Shown piece by piece: positions 23,204 through 33,671 of a stretch of 64,000 bases of DNA. A model generated the notes under the pieces. The model did not search any database. It saw only the letters and a program-made list of their open reading frames with translations, and was not told the DNA's origin. Each line of letters starts with the position of its first letter. Positions within the stretch are counted from its first letter, which is position 1. Origin of the DNA: Neurospora tetrasperma FGSC 2508. Taxonomy: Eukaryota > Ascomycota > Sordariomycetes > Sordariales > Sordariaceae. Both the position numbers and the translations under genes were made by a program. The DNA lies in NCBI RefSeq assembly GCF_000213175.1, contig NW_009799102.1, positions 1,764,688-1,828,687 on the forward strand, in the 5' to 3' direction.

Positions 23204-26200
23204 ATGCCCGTTTTCGACAACCATGAATACCTCACAGAGGAGGAAAAGAGGCTGAAGGAGGATCGAAACCGAACCAAGTACTGGAAGAAATGGGGTCCCT
23301 ATGTGGCTGAAAGACAATGGGCGACTGGCAAGTCTTCTCAACGCCCGTCTCCGCTGGAGCTAATTACAGCTCGGCTATGTCAATGTCGTCTCGTCTGAAC
23401 TAACAACTGTCCCTTCTTGCAGTCCGAGAGGATTACAGCGCCGACGGTGATGCGTGGAGTCGTAAGTCTTCCATCCCGTGGTTAGCCTTGAACCCTGATG
23501 GCCAGACCCCGCTGATATGTTGGCTGTAGACTTCCCGCACGAACACGCCCGATCTCGAACATACAGATGGGGAGAGGACGGTATTGCCGGCGTTTGCGAC
23601 ACACATGGCCTCCAGAACATTGCGTTCTCTTTCTGGAACGAAAAGGAGTAAGACAATTGTCCTTGAATATGAACAAGATAATCTTGTTTGCTAACTGGCG
23701 CTTAGTGCCTTCCTCAAGGAACGCCTCTTTGGCTTGTCCAACCCACAGGGTAATCATGGAGAAAGTATCAAGGAGGCTCACTTCCACGTGGATAACACAC
23801 CTGTGAGTTTCACACTCTTCCTGGGCTTTCTGTTGAAATCGTACTCGTTGCTAACTGATTCTCTTCAAACAGACGGTAAGATTTCCCCGTCAACGGGACC
23901 ATTACGGAAGCTTACAGTCTTGACTATAGCACTCGTACATGAAATATCTTTACAAGTATCCGCAAGCAGAGTTCCCCTATGAGGACCTGATCAAGGAAAA
24001 CGCTCGACGAGGAAGGACGGACAAGGAATACCAGATTCTCGACACCGGCGTCTTCGAAGACAACCGTTACTGGGATATTTTCATTGAGACCGCCAAGGAA
24101 GATGACGATCCGGATGAGCTCCTGTTCCGTGTTACTGCCTGGAACAGGGGTCCGGACCCGGCTCCTCTACACATCATCCCTCAGATGTGGTTCCGCAACA
24201 CCTGGGCTTGGGGCCGTGAGCCGGAAAGCAACAAGCCCTCGCTCCAGGCCGTTGGGGATAATCAGGTCAAGTCTCGGCACCACCAGCTGGGAGAACGCTA
24301 TCTCCTGCTCTCTCCCTCGCCCGGTGTCGGTCCCAGCGGCGAAGATGTACACCCAAAGCTCATCTTCACCGAGAACGATACGAACACCGAGCTTCTCTAC
24401 AAGGTCCCGAACAAACAGCCCTACGTCAAGGATGGCTTCCACAGATACATCGTCGACGGCGAGAAAGAGGCCGTCAACCCTGCTCAGACCGGTACCAAGA
24501 GCGCAGCGTGGTTCACCTTCAACGAGGCTGGTGGTGTGGCCCCGGGCGAGTGTGCAGGTAAGTACTTAGAGCAAGGCTGGTTACTGGCAAGCACTAACAC
24601 TGAGTAGTTGTTCGTTTCCGCTTCTCCAAGAAGAACACCGATTACCTTGACGAAGAAGAGTTCGATGACCTCATGGACAAGAAGAAGGAGGAGGCCGACG
24701 ATTTCTACTACCGCATCAGTCCCTTGCCGATGGCCGACGACCTTCGGAACATCCAGCGACAGGCCTTCGCGGGCATGATGTGGTGCAAGCAGCATTACCT
24801 CTTTATCTGGGATGAGTGGGCCAATGGCGACCCTGCTCAACCACCTCCGCCTCCTGAACGAAAGAATATCCGCAACCAGACCTGGAAACATCTGCACTGC
24901 GATGATATTCTCTCGATGCCAGACTCATGGGAGTATCCCTTCTTCGCTGCTTGGGACACCAGTTTCCACTGCATTACCCTGGCCATGATTGATCCCGAGT
25001 TTGCCAAGAAACAATTGGATCTCTTCACCAGGGAGTGGTACTGCCACCCCAACGGACAACTTCCTGCGTAAGTGGATTTAGGAGAGCCTGGCAAGACATT
25101 AGGAAGCAAGCTAACAGAAACTAGATATGAATGGAACTTCAGTGATGTCAACCCACCCGTACATGCCTGGGCGACATTCCGTGTGTTCAAGATTGAACGC
25201 AAGTTGTACGGAAGGCAGGATCTGGACTTCCTTGAAAGAGTCTTCCAGAAGCTGCTCATCAACTTCACCTGGTGGGTAAACAGGAAAGACGTTGACGGCA
25301 AGAATGTCTTCGAGGGTGGTTTCCTGGGTCTCGACAACATCGGCTTGTTCAACCGGTCTGAGCCCCTGCCCACTGGTGGCACCCTTGAGCAAGCGGACAG
25401 CACAGGCTGGATGGCCTTCTACTGCCTCAACATGCTCAATATGGCCCTCGAGTTGGCCAAGCACAGGCGCATCTACGAAGATATTGCAAGCAAGTTCTTC
25501 GAGCACTTCATTCTCATCAGCGATGCCATGACCTTCCGCATGGGTCAGAAGGATGAAAAGTCGCTTTGGAATGACGAAGATGGCTTCTACTATGATGCCA
25601 TCTCTTGGGGTGGTCCCTGGATTCAGCAACTGCCTGTTCGCTCACTTGTCGGATTGATCCCCCTTTACGCTACCTTGACGCTGGAGCCTGAGCTGATCAA
25701 CAAGCTTCCGTCCTTCAAGAAGCGCGTCGAGTGGTTCATGCAAAACCGTGAGGATGTCGCAGAGCGAACCATGTTCAGCATCCGTAAACGTGGTAAAGGC
25801 AACAGAATTCTGTTGTCTCTTGTCAATGAGGAACGCTTGACCAAGATCCTTCAGCGAATGCTCGACGAAGACGAGTTCCTCAGTGAACATGGTATTCGGT
25901 CCTTGAGCAAGTACCACAAAGAGCACCCCTTCTCGATGGACGTTAATGGCCAGACATTCAAGGTCGGCTACGTCCCGGGCGACTCGGACACTGGTCTCTT
26001 TGGAGGCAACAGTAACTGGCGTGGACCTATCTGGCTCTGCGTCAACTTCTTGCTCGTTGAGTCGCTGCAAAGATTCTATCTTTTCTTCGGACAGAGTCTG
26101 CAGGTCGAATGCCCCGTTGGATCAGGTGAATACATGCATCTCGGTCATGTGGCCGAGGAGATCCAGCATCGCCTGCAGCATCTCTTTGCCCGCGACGATA

Positions 26201-26802
26201 ATGGTCGCCGCAGCATCAATGGTGGCAATGATGTGCTTGACTACGACGAGAACTGGCGTGATTACCTTTGGTTCTACGAGTTCTTCGATGGAGATAGCGG
26301 ACGTGGACTGGGTGCCACGCATCAGTGCGGTTGGACTGGTCTGATCGCCAAGATGATCCACGACACTGGCGTCTCCTGCCGTCTCCCACACACTCCCCGC
26401 ACACCACGTATCGGCATGGCGCACTACTTCGACGACATCTTCCACCGCCACGCTGGTGGAACGCAAACACCCAAGACACCCCGCTCTCCCCATCACCTTC
26501 GCCGCAACTCAACTACTCGCTCTATTTCCGCCCGCAGCGACTTTGAATTCAATGGCTTGGATGATGACAAGGAACTCACCGACGACGAAGCCACCTCGCC
26601 AGTGGATCGCCGCCGGTCTGTGACCAGCTCTGTGGTGGGACTTTCGAACGGCAGCGCGCGCGAGAGGGAAGAGACCGATCAGCACCTGCAGAACTATATC
26701 ACTTCTCAGTTGGAGAGATTGAAGCAGGAGAGGAGTGAAGGGGAGGCAGATGGGTATGTGGTCCCTGGGGGTGAGGAGTTTGAAGCTACTGCGACTCCTT
26801 GA
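23204..26802 (+). CDS. GH63-like glycosidase, yeast YMR196W family
   Basis: Large cytosolic-looking (alpha/alpha)6-type glycosidase of the MGH1/GH63-like family; the substrate in fungi is not known to me. Exons 23204-23327, 23423-23461, 23530-23647, 23706-23802, 23873-23875, 23930-24557, 24608-25067 and 25125-26802 close in phase to 1048 aa. Family blocks are [30 protein letters not shown]-type (here [11 protein letters not shown]), [46 protein letters not shown] (probable catalytic Asp) and [13 protein letters not shown] near the end of the catalytic domain. No signal peptide. The last 130 residues are a Ser/Arg/Thr-rich, probably disordered tail. Intron 1 starts with GC instead of GT, and exon 5 is three bases long. 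Confidence 0.9.
23338..23422 (+). other. 3' part of GC-AG intron 1 of the GH63-like gene
   Basis: The full intron runs 23328-23422. Its donor is GCAAGT after an exon ending in G, and the acceptor is TTGCAG. Joining restores the WATVREDY block. No GT donor nearby gives the right frame. Confidence 0.75.
23873..23875 (+). other. Inferred 3-nt microexon (ACG, Thr)
   Basis: The bases ACG are framed by a CAG acceptor and a GTAAGA donor. The upstream intron (23803-23872, 70 nt) has donor GTGAGT and a GCTAACT branch site. The downstream intron (23876-23929, 54 nt) ends CTATAG. Including the exon yields DNTPTHSYMKYL, and the Thr matches my memory of the TPTHSY block of the family. Skipping it gives a single 127-nt intron and the sequence DNTPHSYM, also in frame. 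Confidence 0.65.
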
Positions 26803-27630
26803 ATGGGTTAAAGCATGGATGTCACTTGGTGCATTCGATCAACAGATAAAATGGGAGGGAGGCAAGCTGCGAGTTTCTGGTTACCTGTTATAGCCATAGA
26901 TGTTTTGGTTTTGTATCGGCCCCTGGAAATAGACCTAGAGTTCTAGAGTCTATACAGAATGAGTGGGTGGGAGGAAGTTTTGATAGTGAAATTTGTGACG
27001 TTTTATAGTTGCATTGTCATTGTGATGGTGCTTAACATGTGTAGGTGAGTGGTTATGGCTCCTGCGCTTGGATCGAAGAAATCTCCGTCAATCCCTGATA
27101 TTATCCATGGCTGCATCACGTTTTTATTGCTCTATCTCTGTCTGATTACCACAGCTACCCGTGACGACGACGGGTGTCACGCATGGCATTACCCAGGCTC
27201 TTAAGGTGTGTTTCGATTCTGCGTTTATTATAGTAGGAAGGAGCAATCACTCCTGCCCATAGGGTTTATACATGTAAATTGAGACTATTGAGTATCGTCT
27301 CCGATATAGCGCGAGGGTCGTTTGTCCAAATTTACCAGTGCGTCATTGACCTCCCACAATTACGTTAGAGCACGAGCAAAGGTTGTAACATCAAAGACAT
27401 GCAAAACATCAATCACCTCTTACGAACAACCTGACTAATCCGGCCCATTCCTATGAGTGAACAATCATGATATCGATATCTACATTAGAAAGTGTGACAG
27501 ACCCCATTTCATCGTTAAGGCATGGTACGCACTCATTCCCAATTGACCTTCCCACCGTTCCTTTCAAACCGATCCGTTCATCTATCACATTTCATATAAA
27601 ACACTAGATATCACCCCTGCCTCATCTCAC
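26803..27630. other. Intergenic region between convergent genes
   Basis: Lies between the 3' ends of the GH63-like gene and the membrane-protein gene. It presumably holds both 3' UTRs. No coding ORF. Confidence 0.55.
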
Positions 27631-29226
27631 CTATTGCAACTCATGCATCTGGCCCCTATGATTTGCATTCAACTCTTGCGGCTCCCCCACCGCATTACTC
27701 GCCGCCTCGTAGATCGGCTGTCCGCCAGGTCCGTATATTGGTCCTTGCCCTTGCCCGCCCATTGGTGCACCCGTGAAGCTCTGTCCTGACATGGACAAGT
27801 GATGCGGATGACCGCCGCCGCTACTAGGTTGATACCCACCCCCGGACACCAAGGTGGAAGAAGGGCTGGAGGGGGGGATGTAGCCTGATGTAGGGCTGCC
27901 ATTGGGGTTGTTATTCCATTGTGGGTGTTGCCCCCCGTTGTTCATGTCGCTGTAATCGGCGAGGGGAGGGGACGAGGCAGGAGCAGGGTAGTGTTGTGCC
28001 ATGGCGGGTATCTTGGTAGGGTCGGGTTGGCCGCCGCCGCCGCCGCCGGCGTAGTAGTAACTGTTGTGAGAGTTGTTGTTGAGGGCTGGGTCGAGATTAC
28101 CCGGGCTAGGTGCGGGCGGCGGTGGAGAGTTGGTTAGGCCTGCATGGCCGCCGCCGCCAGGAGCTCCGGCTGCTGCGGAGCTGGTGGCAAGAGTGTCGGG
28201 GGTGTTGTTATTCTTGTTGTTGTGATTTTTGTTTCGGCGCACCAACCAAACGATGCCGAGGATGACGAGACCGATGACGGCTAGACCGCCGACGGCTCCG
28301 CCAACGATGGCGCCGATGTTGGTTCCCCCCTTTTCCTTCTTCGGTTCCGGTTGGTTGGGGTCGGCGGGATCGGTGGACGATCCTCCCACGCCGACGGTGC
28401 CGGAGGAGCTCGAGGAGGTGGTTGAGCTTGCGTCATCGGTGCTACTGGACTCCATAGTTGGAACGGCAATGGTAGAGCTGCTGCCGGTGTTTGTCCATGT
28501 CAAAAAGGTACGGCCATCCGTCTCGCCGTCCCAGGTTGTCTTGGCTGACTGTATACGCGAGCCGCTGAGGGTGCCGCAGAAGTAATCAGTGATACCACCG
28601 GGGAAAACAATGGTTCCGCAATAGGGGTTGTCGGTTCCCGTGCTGTTGGGATATTAGCGGGTTGTTAGGAAAGGATATCCACGTTTGGGAGAAGGCTTAC
28701 CACTTCGCGGTGTAAGTGTCTGCCATGCAACCATCATCGCATTTGCTCTGGACAAGGACCTCGCTATAGTCCCTGCAAGCAACACGGAAGCCGCAAAGTT
28801 TGGTGTTGCAGCATCCTGCAGCACCCGGTATTGTGCCAGAGGAAGGAACGAAGACGCAATAATTGGCTGGGTCGACGCAGGTAAAAGCAGCGCCTATGCC
28901 AATACCATGATGGTTAGTATGATGAGAACTTACAAAGAACAAGGAATGGTCTGTATCACTTAATACTTACCTGGTAATCCGCTCACATAACCACAAGTAT
29001 TGTCTGGGGCAACGAAGATAGTATCGCCATAGGAGCCAGAGCCGCTTGCGCTCCCGGAAACTTGACGTTTGAAAAGCTCATGATGAAGAGTCGGGGGAAG
29101 TGTTGGTCTAGGAGTCTGCGCGTCTGACGGAATGATAACTCGATCTGTCGCCTGGGGCCCGGGAAATGCTAAGGCGTGAACAGAAGCTCCAAAGACAGCA
29201 ACACGGTAAAATCTGGAGACACCCAT
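27631..29226 (-). CDS. Secreted Cys-rich single-pass membrane protein, unrecognised function
   Basis: Exons 29226-28971, 28893-28701 and 28642-27631 close in phase to 486 aa. Residues 1-20 form a signal peptide (VAVFGASVHALAFPGP). The ectodomain (about 60-180) has many paired cysteines, including CGYVSG, TCVDPANYCVF, GCCNTKLCGF, CDDGC and NPYCGT, a pattern seen in fungal cell-surface proteins with a single TM. A Ser/Thr-rich stalk follows. The TM segment is IGAIVGGAVGGLAVIGLVIL near residues 257-280, then Arg-Arg and a long Asn/Gly/Pro/Gln-rich cytosolic tail. The layout resembles Mid2/Wsc-like wall sensors, but I see no WSC domain and do not assign that function. The tail contains Gly and Asn runs. 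Confidence 0.82.
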
Positions 29227-30797
29227 GGTTGCGGATGGCGTGAATGGACTCACATTCAAACCACAACAAGAAAGAAAGAGAGAGGAAGAGAGAGTTGTGT
29301 GAGAAAAGGATGATCTCAATGGGATGATTATCTAGTTCAGCCCTCGGAGAAAAGCAACCAGTGCCACTTTATCGTCCGCGAGACCAGTCAACCCATGGGA
29401 TAGCTGCTTGCATATGACGGCGAGCCTAGAATAGTAGGGACCTTCGGTTCTCCTTCTGGTCAAGCCTCCCACATTCTCATGTTTCTGCACAATAATTTCG
29501 CTCAACCTGGGCTACGAGAGCGGGTTGCCTTCATGCAGAAGAAGGCCATAGGATACCAGTCACAGCCATGGCGAGAGACCCGCGGGTGGCTGGCAAGTGT
29601 GCCTGACTTTGACGCTCTTTTCTCCTCTTCCCGTGAACCCATCTCCCCAACTCTTCTTCCTCTTCCTCCACACTGGTGGTACCCTTGGGGGAGTCCAGGG
29701 GTCAAGGGTCCCATTGCAGATGCTCGTGGCTTGCTTTGGGCCAATTCAAGGGCGGGCAACAAACGTGGCTTGCAGTAGCTGAAGGAACAGCATGTCTCTG
29801 ATTGGGACAAGACGGGGAAATGGCACACAGAGCTGAGGCTCAACGTCTCATGGTGAGGTCCCGAATTGGGATCCATTGCGATTCTACTCTCCACTTGGAG
29901 GGAACCCTACCTGGGGCAAAAGTGAGCTGATTGGGCCATCTCTCGCTTGGTGATAAGTGATAAGTGTGAGCTTCCCTGGTCTAACTGTACAAACACAGGG
30001 TAAGGGGTGATATCTTCCGTTGGTAATTGTCAAGCCGGTCACCTGAAATAAAAAGGACCAGAGTGCTAACGTGAGAACTGTCGTTACCTGAGGCCTTCTA
30101 GTTTCTTGGAGCATGTCCATGTTCACGGTGTTGCGATGGCCGATGGGTGGGAGGACAGCACGAAGGAGTGAGTCTTCGGAAATGAGGAGTAAGAAACAAC
30201 GAGGCTGTCGAGTACAGCTCCCCAGATGTCCAAGGTGGTGGGTGTGGCACAGCACCTATAAACGACCCCAGACTATCGATTCGAGCTTCTGTGAGTGTAA
30301 CCCTATCCAAACCATTTGGGATTCTTCTCCGAGAGATAGGGTCGTGGGGAGCGGGGCGATCAGTGTTTCGTTGGGCTGAGATGGGGGTAGTTTTTTTTCT
30401 TTTTTTCTTTGGCTTCGGTCACCCAAAACATGGAAGATCTGAAAGTTGTCAAGTGGAAGTGGAAGCCTGGAGGACAATCAAGCGGCCCCACAAACAGGGC
30501 ACCGAACAGCGGGCCCGGCGGGCAGTGGGCCGGAATGCGGCACACACCCACGCAAAACTTTGGACGGATCTGCAACCCACAACCCCGTCCACAACCAACA
30601 GTGACAACAACTCGCTGTCCGCTGGACCGCCCCCCAACGCCGATCGTCTGGGCTCGCAGGTGGACGGGACGGGACCCACATGAACAACCCAAAACAGACG
30701 TCCCTCACCCACTCACAACTCACAACCCATCGTCACCTCGACAACGACGACGACGACCGTACACCAAGTCGTGTAAACAAATGACCCTTCATGACCC
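29227..30797. promoter_or_regulatory. Divergent promoter region, membrane protein and RAD57-like gene
   Basis: About 1.6 kb between start codons facing away from each other. The first 100 bp is GA-rich on the plus strand (a CT leader for the minus gene). The right 350 bp is CA/CT-rich and probably the leader of the RAD57-like gene. ORFs in between lack protein character. Confidence 0.5.
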
Positions 30798-32306
30798 ATG
30801 ACCGATCTTCTCCGCGTCCTGCCGCACTTCCCCGTCGCCCAATATGCAAGTCTAATCTCTACCCTGGAGAAGGTCGGCCTCACCACCAGCGACCTCTTGA
30901 CTCTAGAAGCAGCCGACATTGGAAAACGCACTCAACTGCCCCTGCTCGATATCAAGCGTCTATGTGCCGCCGTTCTCGCTGCTCTTCACGATGACCTAGG
31001 TGTTTTCGCCACATCTCGCCGCGGCCAACAGGGCAGCAGCAGTCATGTTCAGGGTCAACAACATGGTCAGACCCTGAAAAACACACCCGCCTCCCTCGCC
31101 GCACAATGGCAGACCATCAGCACCCTAGATCCGGACATCGACCGCGCTCTCGGCGGCGGCGGTATCCCCGCCGGCTATGTAACCGAGATCACCGGCGAGT
31201 CCGGCGCCGGCAAGACGCAGTTCCTGCTCACACTGCTCCTCTCAGTTCAGTTACCGCCTCCGCACGGCCTCGGCAGGCCGGCGCTGTACATCAGCACCGA
31301 GGCGCCGCTCTCCACCCGGCGACTGGCCCAAATGCTCACCACCAACCCTTTCTTTGCGGACCTTGACTCAGAAAGCGGCCGAGGAGGAGAAGGAGGAGGA
31401 AAGAGACCATCGCTCGACAACATCATCAGCACCGTCACGCCCGACCTGGAAAGCCAAGATCACATCCTCACTTACCAAGTGCCCGTGGAGATTGAGCGGC
31501 GCAACATCGGCCTGTTGGTGCTCGATAGCGTGGCAGCCAACTACCGCGCCGAGTTTGATCGTTCTTCTAAAGAAGCAGCTACGTCGTCGTCGACACCAGG
31601 CGCGCGATCCTCTAACATGGGAGCGCGCACCGCCGAGCTAGTTCGACTAGGTATGCAACTTCGCGATCTAGCGCAAAAGTACAACCTAGCCGTGGTGGTG
31701 TCCAACCAAGTAGCCGATCGGTTTGGGACTAAGATGCCTGAGCCCATTTCTTCTTCCATCCCTCGCTCCTCTATCCCCATCCCACCTCGATCTAGCAGCA
31801 ACGTTCCTACACCCTCCACCCCCTACCCTCACAGTCACCCAGCAGACGACCCCTCAACAATCCACCACCCCGCCCTCCACTTCGACAACCAACAACGTTT
31901 TTTCACCGGTTGGGGCGACGATCCTTACGCCTCCTACGCTTTGAAGACACCCTCCTTGGGTCTGGTCTGGTCTACACAGATCTCTGCGAGGATAGCGCTG
32001 TTCAAAAGGCCTGCTTACGGGAGGACTAAGTACCAAGCTGATGATGATGATGACATTGCCGTTGTCGGCAGTGGGAGAGAAGCTGTGGGGATGCCAATGC
32101 TGAAGAGCTGGAGGAGGTGGATGAAGGTTGTTTTTGCAGGATGGTCGGCGGAGAGCGGGACGGGGTTGGGAGAGAAAAGTGTGGAGTTTGAGGTTTGGAT
32201 GGGGGGGTTGAGGGGGGTGGGGAAGAAGAACGGGAAGGAGGAGGGAATGAAGAAGGGGGAGGGGGACTTGAAAGGGGGTGGGAAGGGAAAGGGAAAAGAA
32301 GGCTGA
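30798..32306 (+). CDS. RecA/Rad51 paralogue, RAD57/XRCC3-like
   Basis: Rad51 paralogues assist Rad51 filament assembly in homologous recombination. Single exon, 502 aa, near the length of yeast Rad57. Residues 1-65 form a helical N-terminal domain. Walker A is GESGAGKT at 133-140 and Walker B is LLVLDSV near 238-245. Supporting blocks are GIPAGYVTEITGESG, LYISTEAPLSTRRLAQM, RTAELVRLGMQLRDLAQKYN plus VVSNQVADRF, and LGLVWSTQISARIALFK. A Ser/Pro/His-rich insert of about 50 residues separates the last two. The final 60 residues are almost only Gly, Lys and Glu, encoded by a G-rich strand. The RAD57 assignment over other paralogues is likely but not proven. Confidence 0.82.
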   Translation: MTDLLRVLPHFPVAQYASLISTLEKVGLTTSDLLTLEAADIGKRTQLPLLDIKRLCAAVLAALHDDLGVFATSRRGQQGSSSHVQGQQHGQTLKNTPASLAAQWQTISTLDPDIDRALGGGGIPAGYVTEITGESGAGKTQFLLTLLLSVQLPPPHGLGRPALYISTEAPLSTRRLAQMLTTNPFFADLDSESGRGGEGGGKRPSLDNIISTVTPDLESQDHILTYQVPVEIERRNIGLLVLDSVAANYRAEFDRSSKEAATSSSTPGARSSNMGARTAELVRLGMQLRDLAQKYNLAVVVSNQVADRFGTKMPEPISSSIPRSSIPIPPRSSSNVPTPSTPYPHSHPADDPSTIHHPALHFDNQQRFFTGWGDDPYASYALKTPSLGLVWSTQISARIALFKRPAYGRTKYQADDDDDIAVVGSGREAVGMPMLKSWRRWMKVVFAGWSAESGTGLGEKSVEFEVWMGGLRGVGKKNGKEEGMKKGEGDLKGGGKGKGKEG

Positions 32307-33671
32307 GATGTGAAAGGGGTTCATGAGAGGACAAGGAAAGAGATGGGCTAAGGTGGTTTCGGGAAGCAGTGAGTGGTGTTTTCAATTGTGCTAGAAATGA
32401 TCTGGGATGAAGAAAGGGATAATATGTGATACCCCCCCCCCCCCCNNNNNNNNNNNNNNNNNNNNNNNNNNNNNNNNNNNNNNNNNNNNNNNNNNNNNNN
32501 NNNNNNNNNNNNNNNNNNNNNNNNNNNNNNNNNNNNNNNNNNNNNNNNNNNNNNNNNNNNNNNNNNNNNNNNNNNNNNNNNNNNNNNNNNNNNNNNNNNN
32601 NNNNNNNNNNNNNNNNNNNNNNNNNNNNNNNNNNNNNNNNNNNNNNNNNNNNNNNNNNNNNNNNNNNNNNNNNNNNNNNNNNNNNNNNNNNNNNNNNNNN
32701 NNNNNNNNNNNNNNNNNNNNNNNNNNNNNNNNNNNNNNNNNNNNNNNNNNNNNNNNNNNNNNNNNNNNNNNNNNNNNNNNNNNNNNNNNNNNNNNNNNNN
32801 NNNNNNNNNNNNNNNNNNNNNNNNNNNNNNNNNNNNNNNNNNNNNNNNNNNNNNNNNNNNNNNNNNNNNNNNNNNNNNNNNNNNNNNNNNNNNNNNNNNN
32901 NNNNNNNNCCCCCCCCCCCCCCCCCCCCGATTTTGGTGCTTAGAATACACCTATTTAGAATACCAAATGTAAAAGTCAACGGTTGCTGACGCCAGTCAGT
33001 GAGCGAACGATACACACGGTCAAGAATAGCCAAAATACTCGCCGGGAATATCAAGGATTTCTTCTTTATCTTGAGTCAACATCAATCGCAGAGTGACGTC
33101 GTCCACAACAACTGCTTGCCTGTAGGATTTTATACGCAGGGGTAATTAGATATATTGCATGCATGCGCATCCATTCATGGGTACGTTATGAACTTTTCTT
33201 CCTCACTATCACAGCAACCCAAGAGTAGATCCGGTCCCGGAAACCTGGGTTAAACAATGTCTAATGGACACCCGTCCTCTTTGCTAACCTGTGATATCCA
33301 GGCAAAAATCGAAAACAACGACAACCAGATGCTAACCGTAGCAGTAAAAAGGGCTTTGAATGGGTTGCAAAAGGATCTTGATCAAACTTGTATATGTATT
33401 TTGTCTTTGTGTGTAAGTCCCATTACAGTCTAGTGTAACCGTTTGTCTACCCTCGCCGCGCTCTTTGAAAATGCTAAGGAGTAAGAGAACCACGCGCGCC
33501 CAAACACCTGTCATGTAAACTATCTGCAAGAAATCCAAACATCAACCGGCAACTACCACCAAAGATCCCGTTCTCCACAAACCCGTGCTCATTTCATCGA
33601 CGAGTTTGAATTCCTACACGACACGATACCACATCATATCCTCTACCACCTACGGAGGGAGTCGCTGAAGA
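32307..33671. other. Intergenic region containing an assembly gap
   Basis: The purine-rich tail of the RAD57-like gene continues to about 32345. Then come poly-C, 463 undetermined bases, poly-C again, and 740 bp of ordinary spacer that holds the 3' side of RPC2. No gene seen. Confidence 0.6.
32432..32928. other. Assembly gap bounded by poly-C runs
   Basis: A run of 14 C (32432-32445), 463 N (32446-32908) and a run of 20 C (32909-32928). Apparent ORFs that cross the N run are artefacts. Confidence 0.98.

Noticed and set aside
32407-33054. ORFs reading through the N run
   Set aside because: They consist of undetermined residues and are artefacts of the gap.
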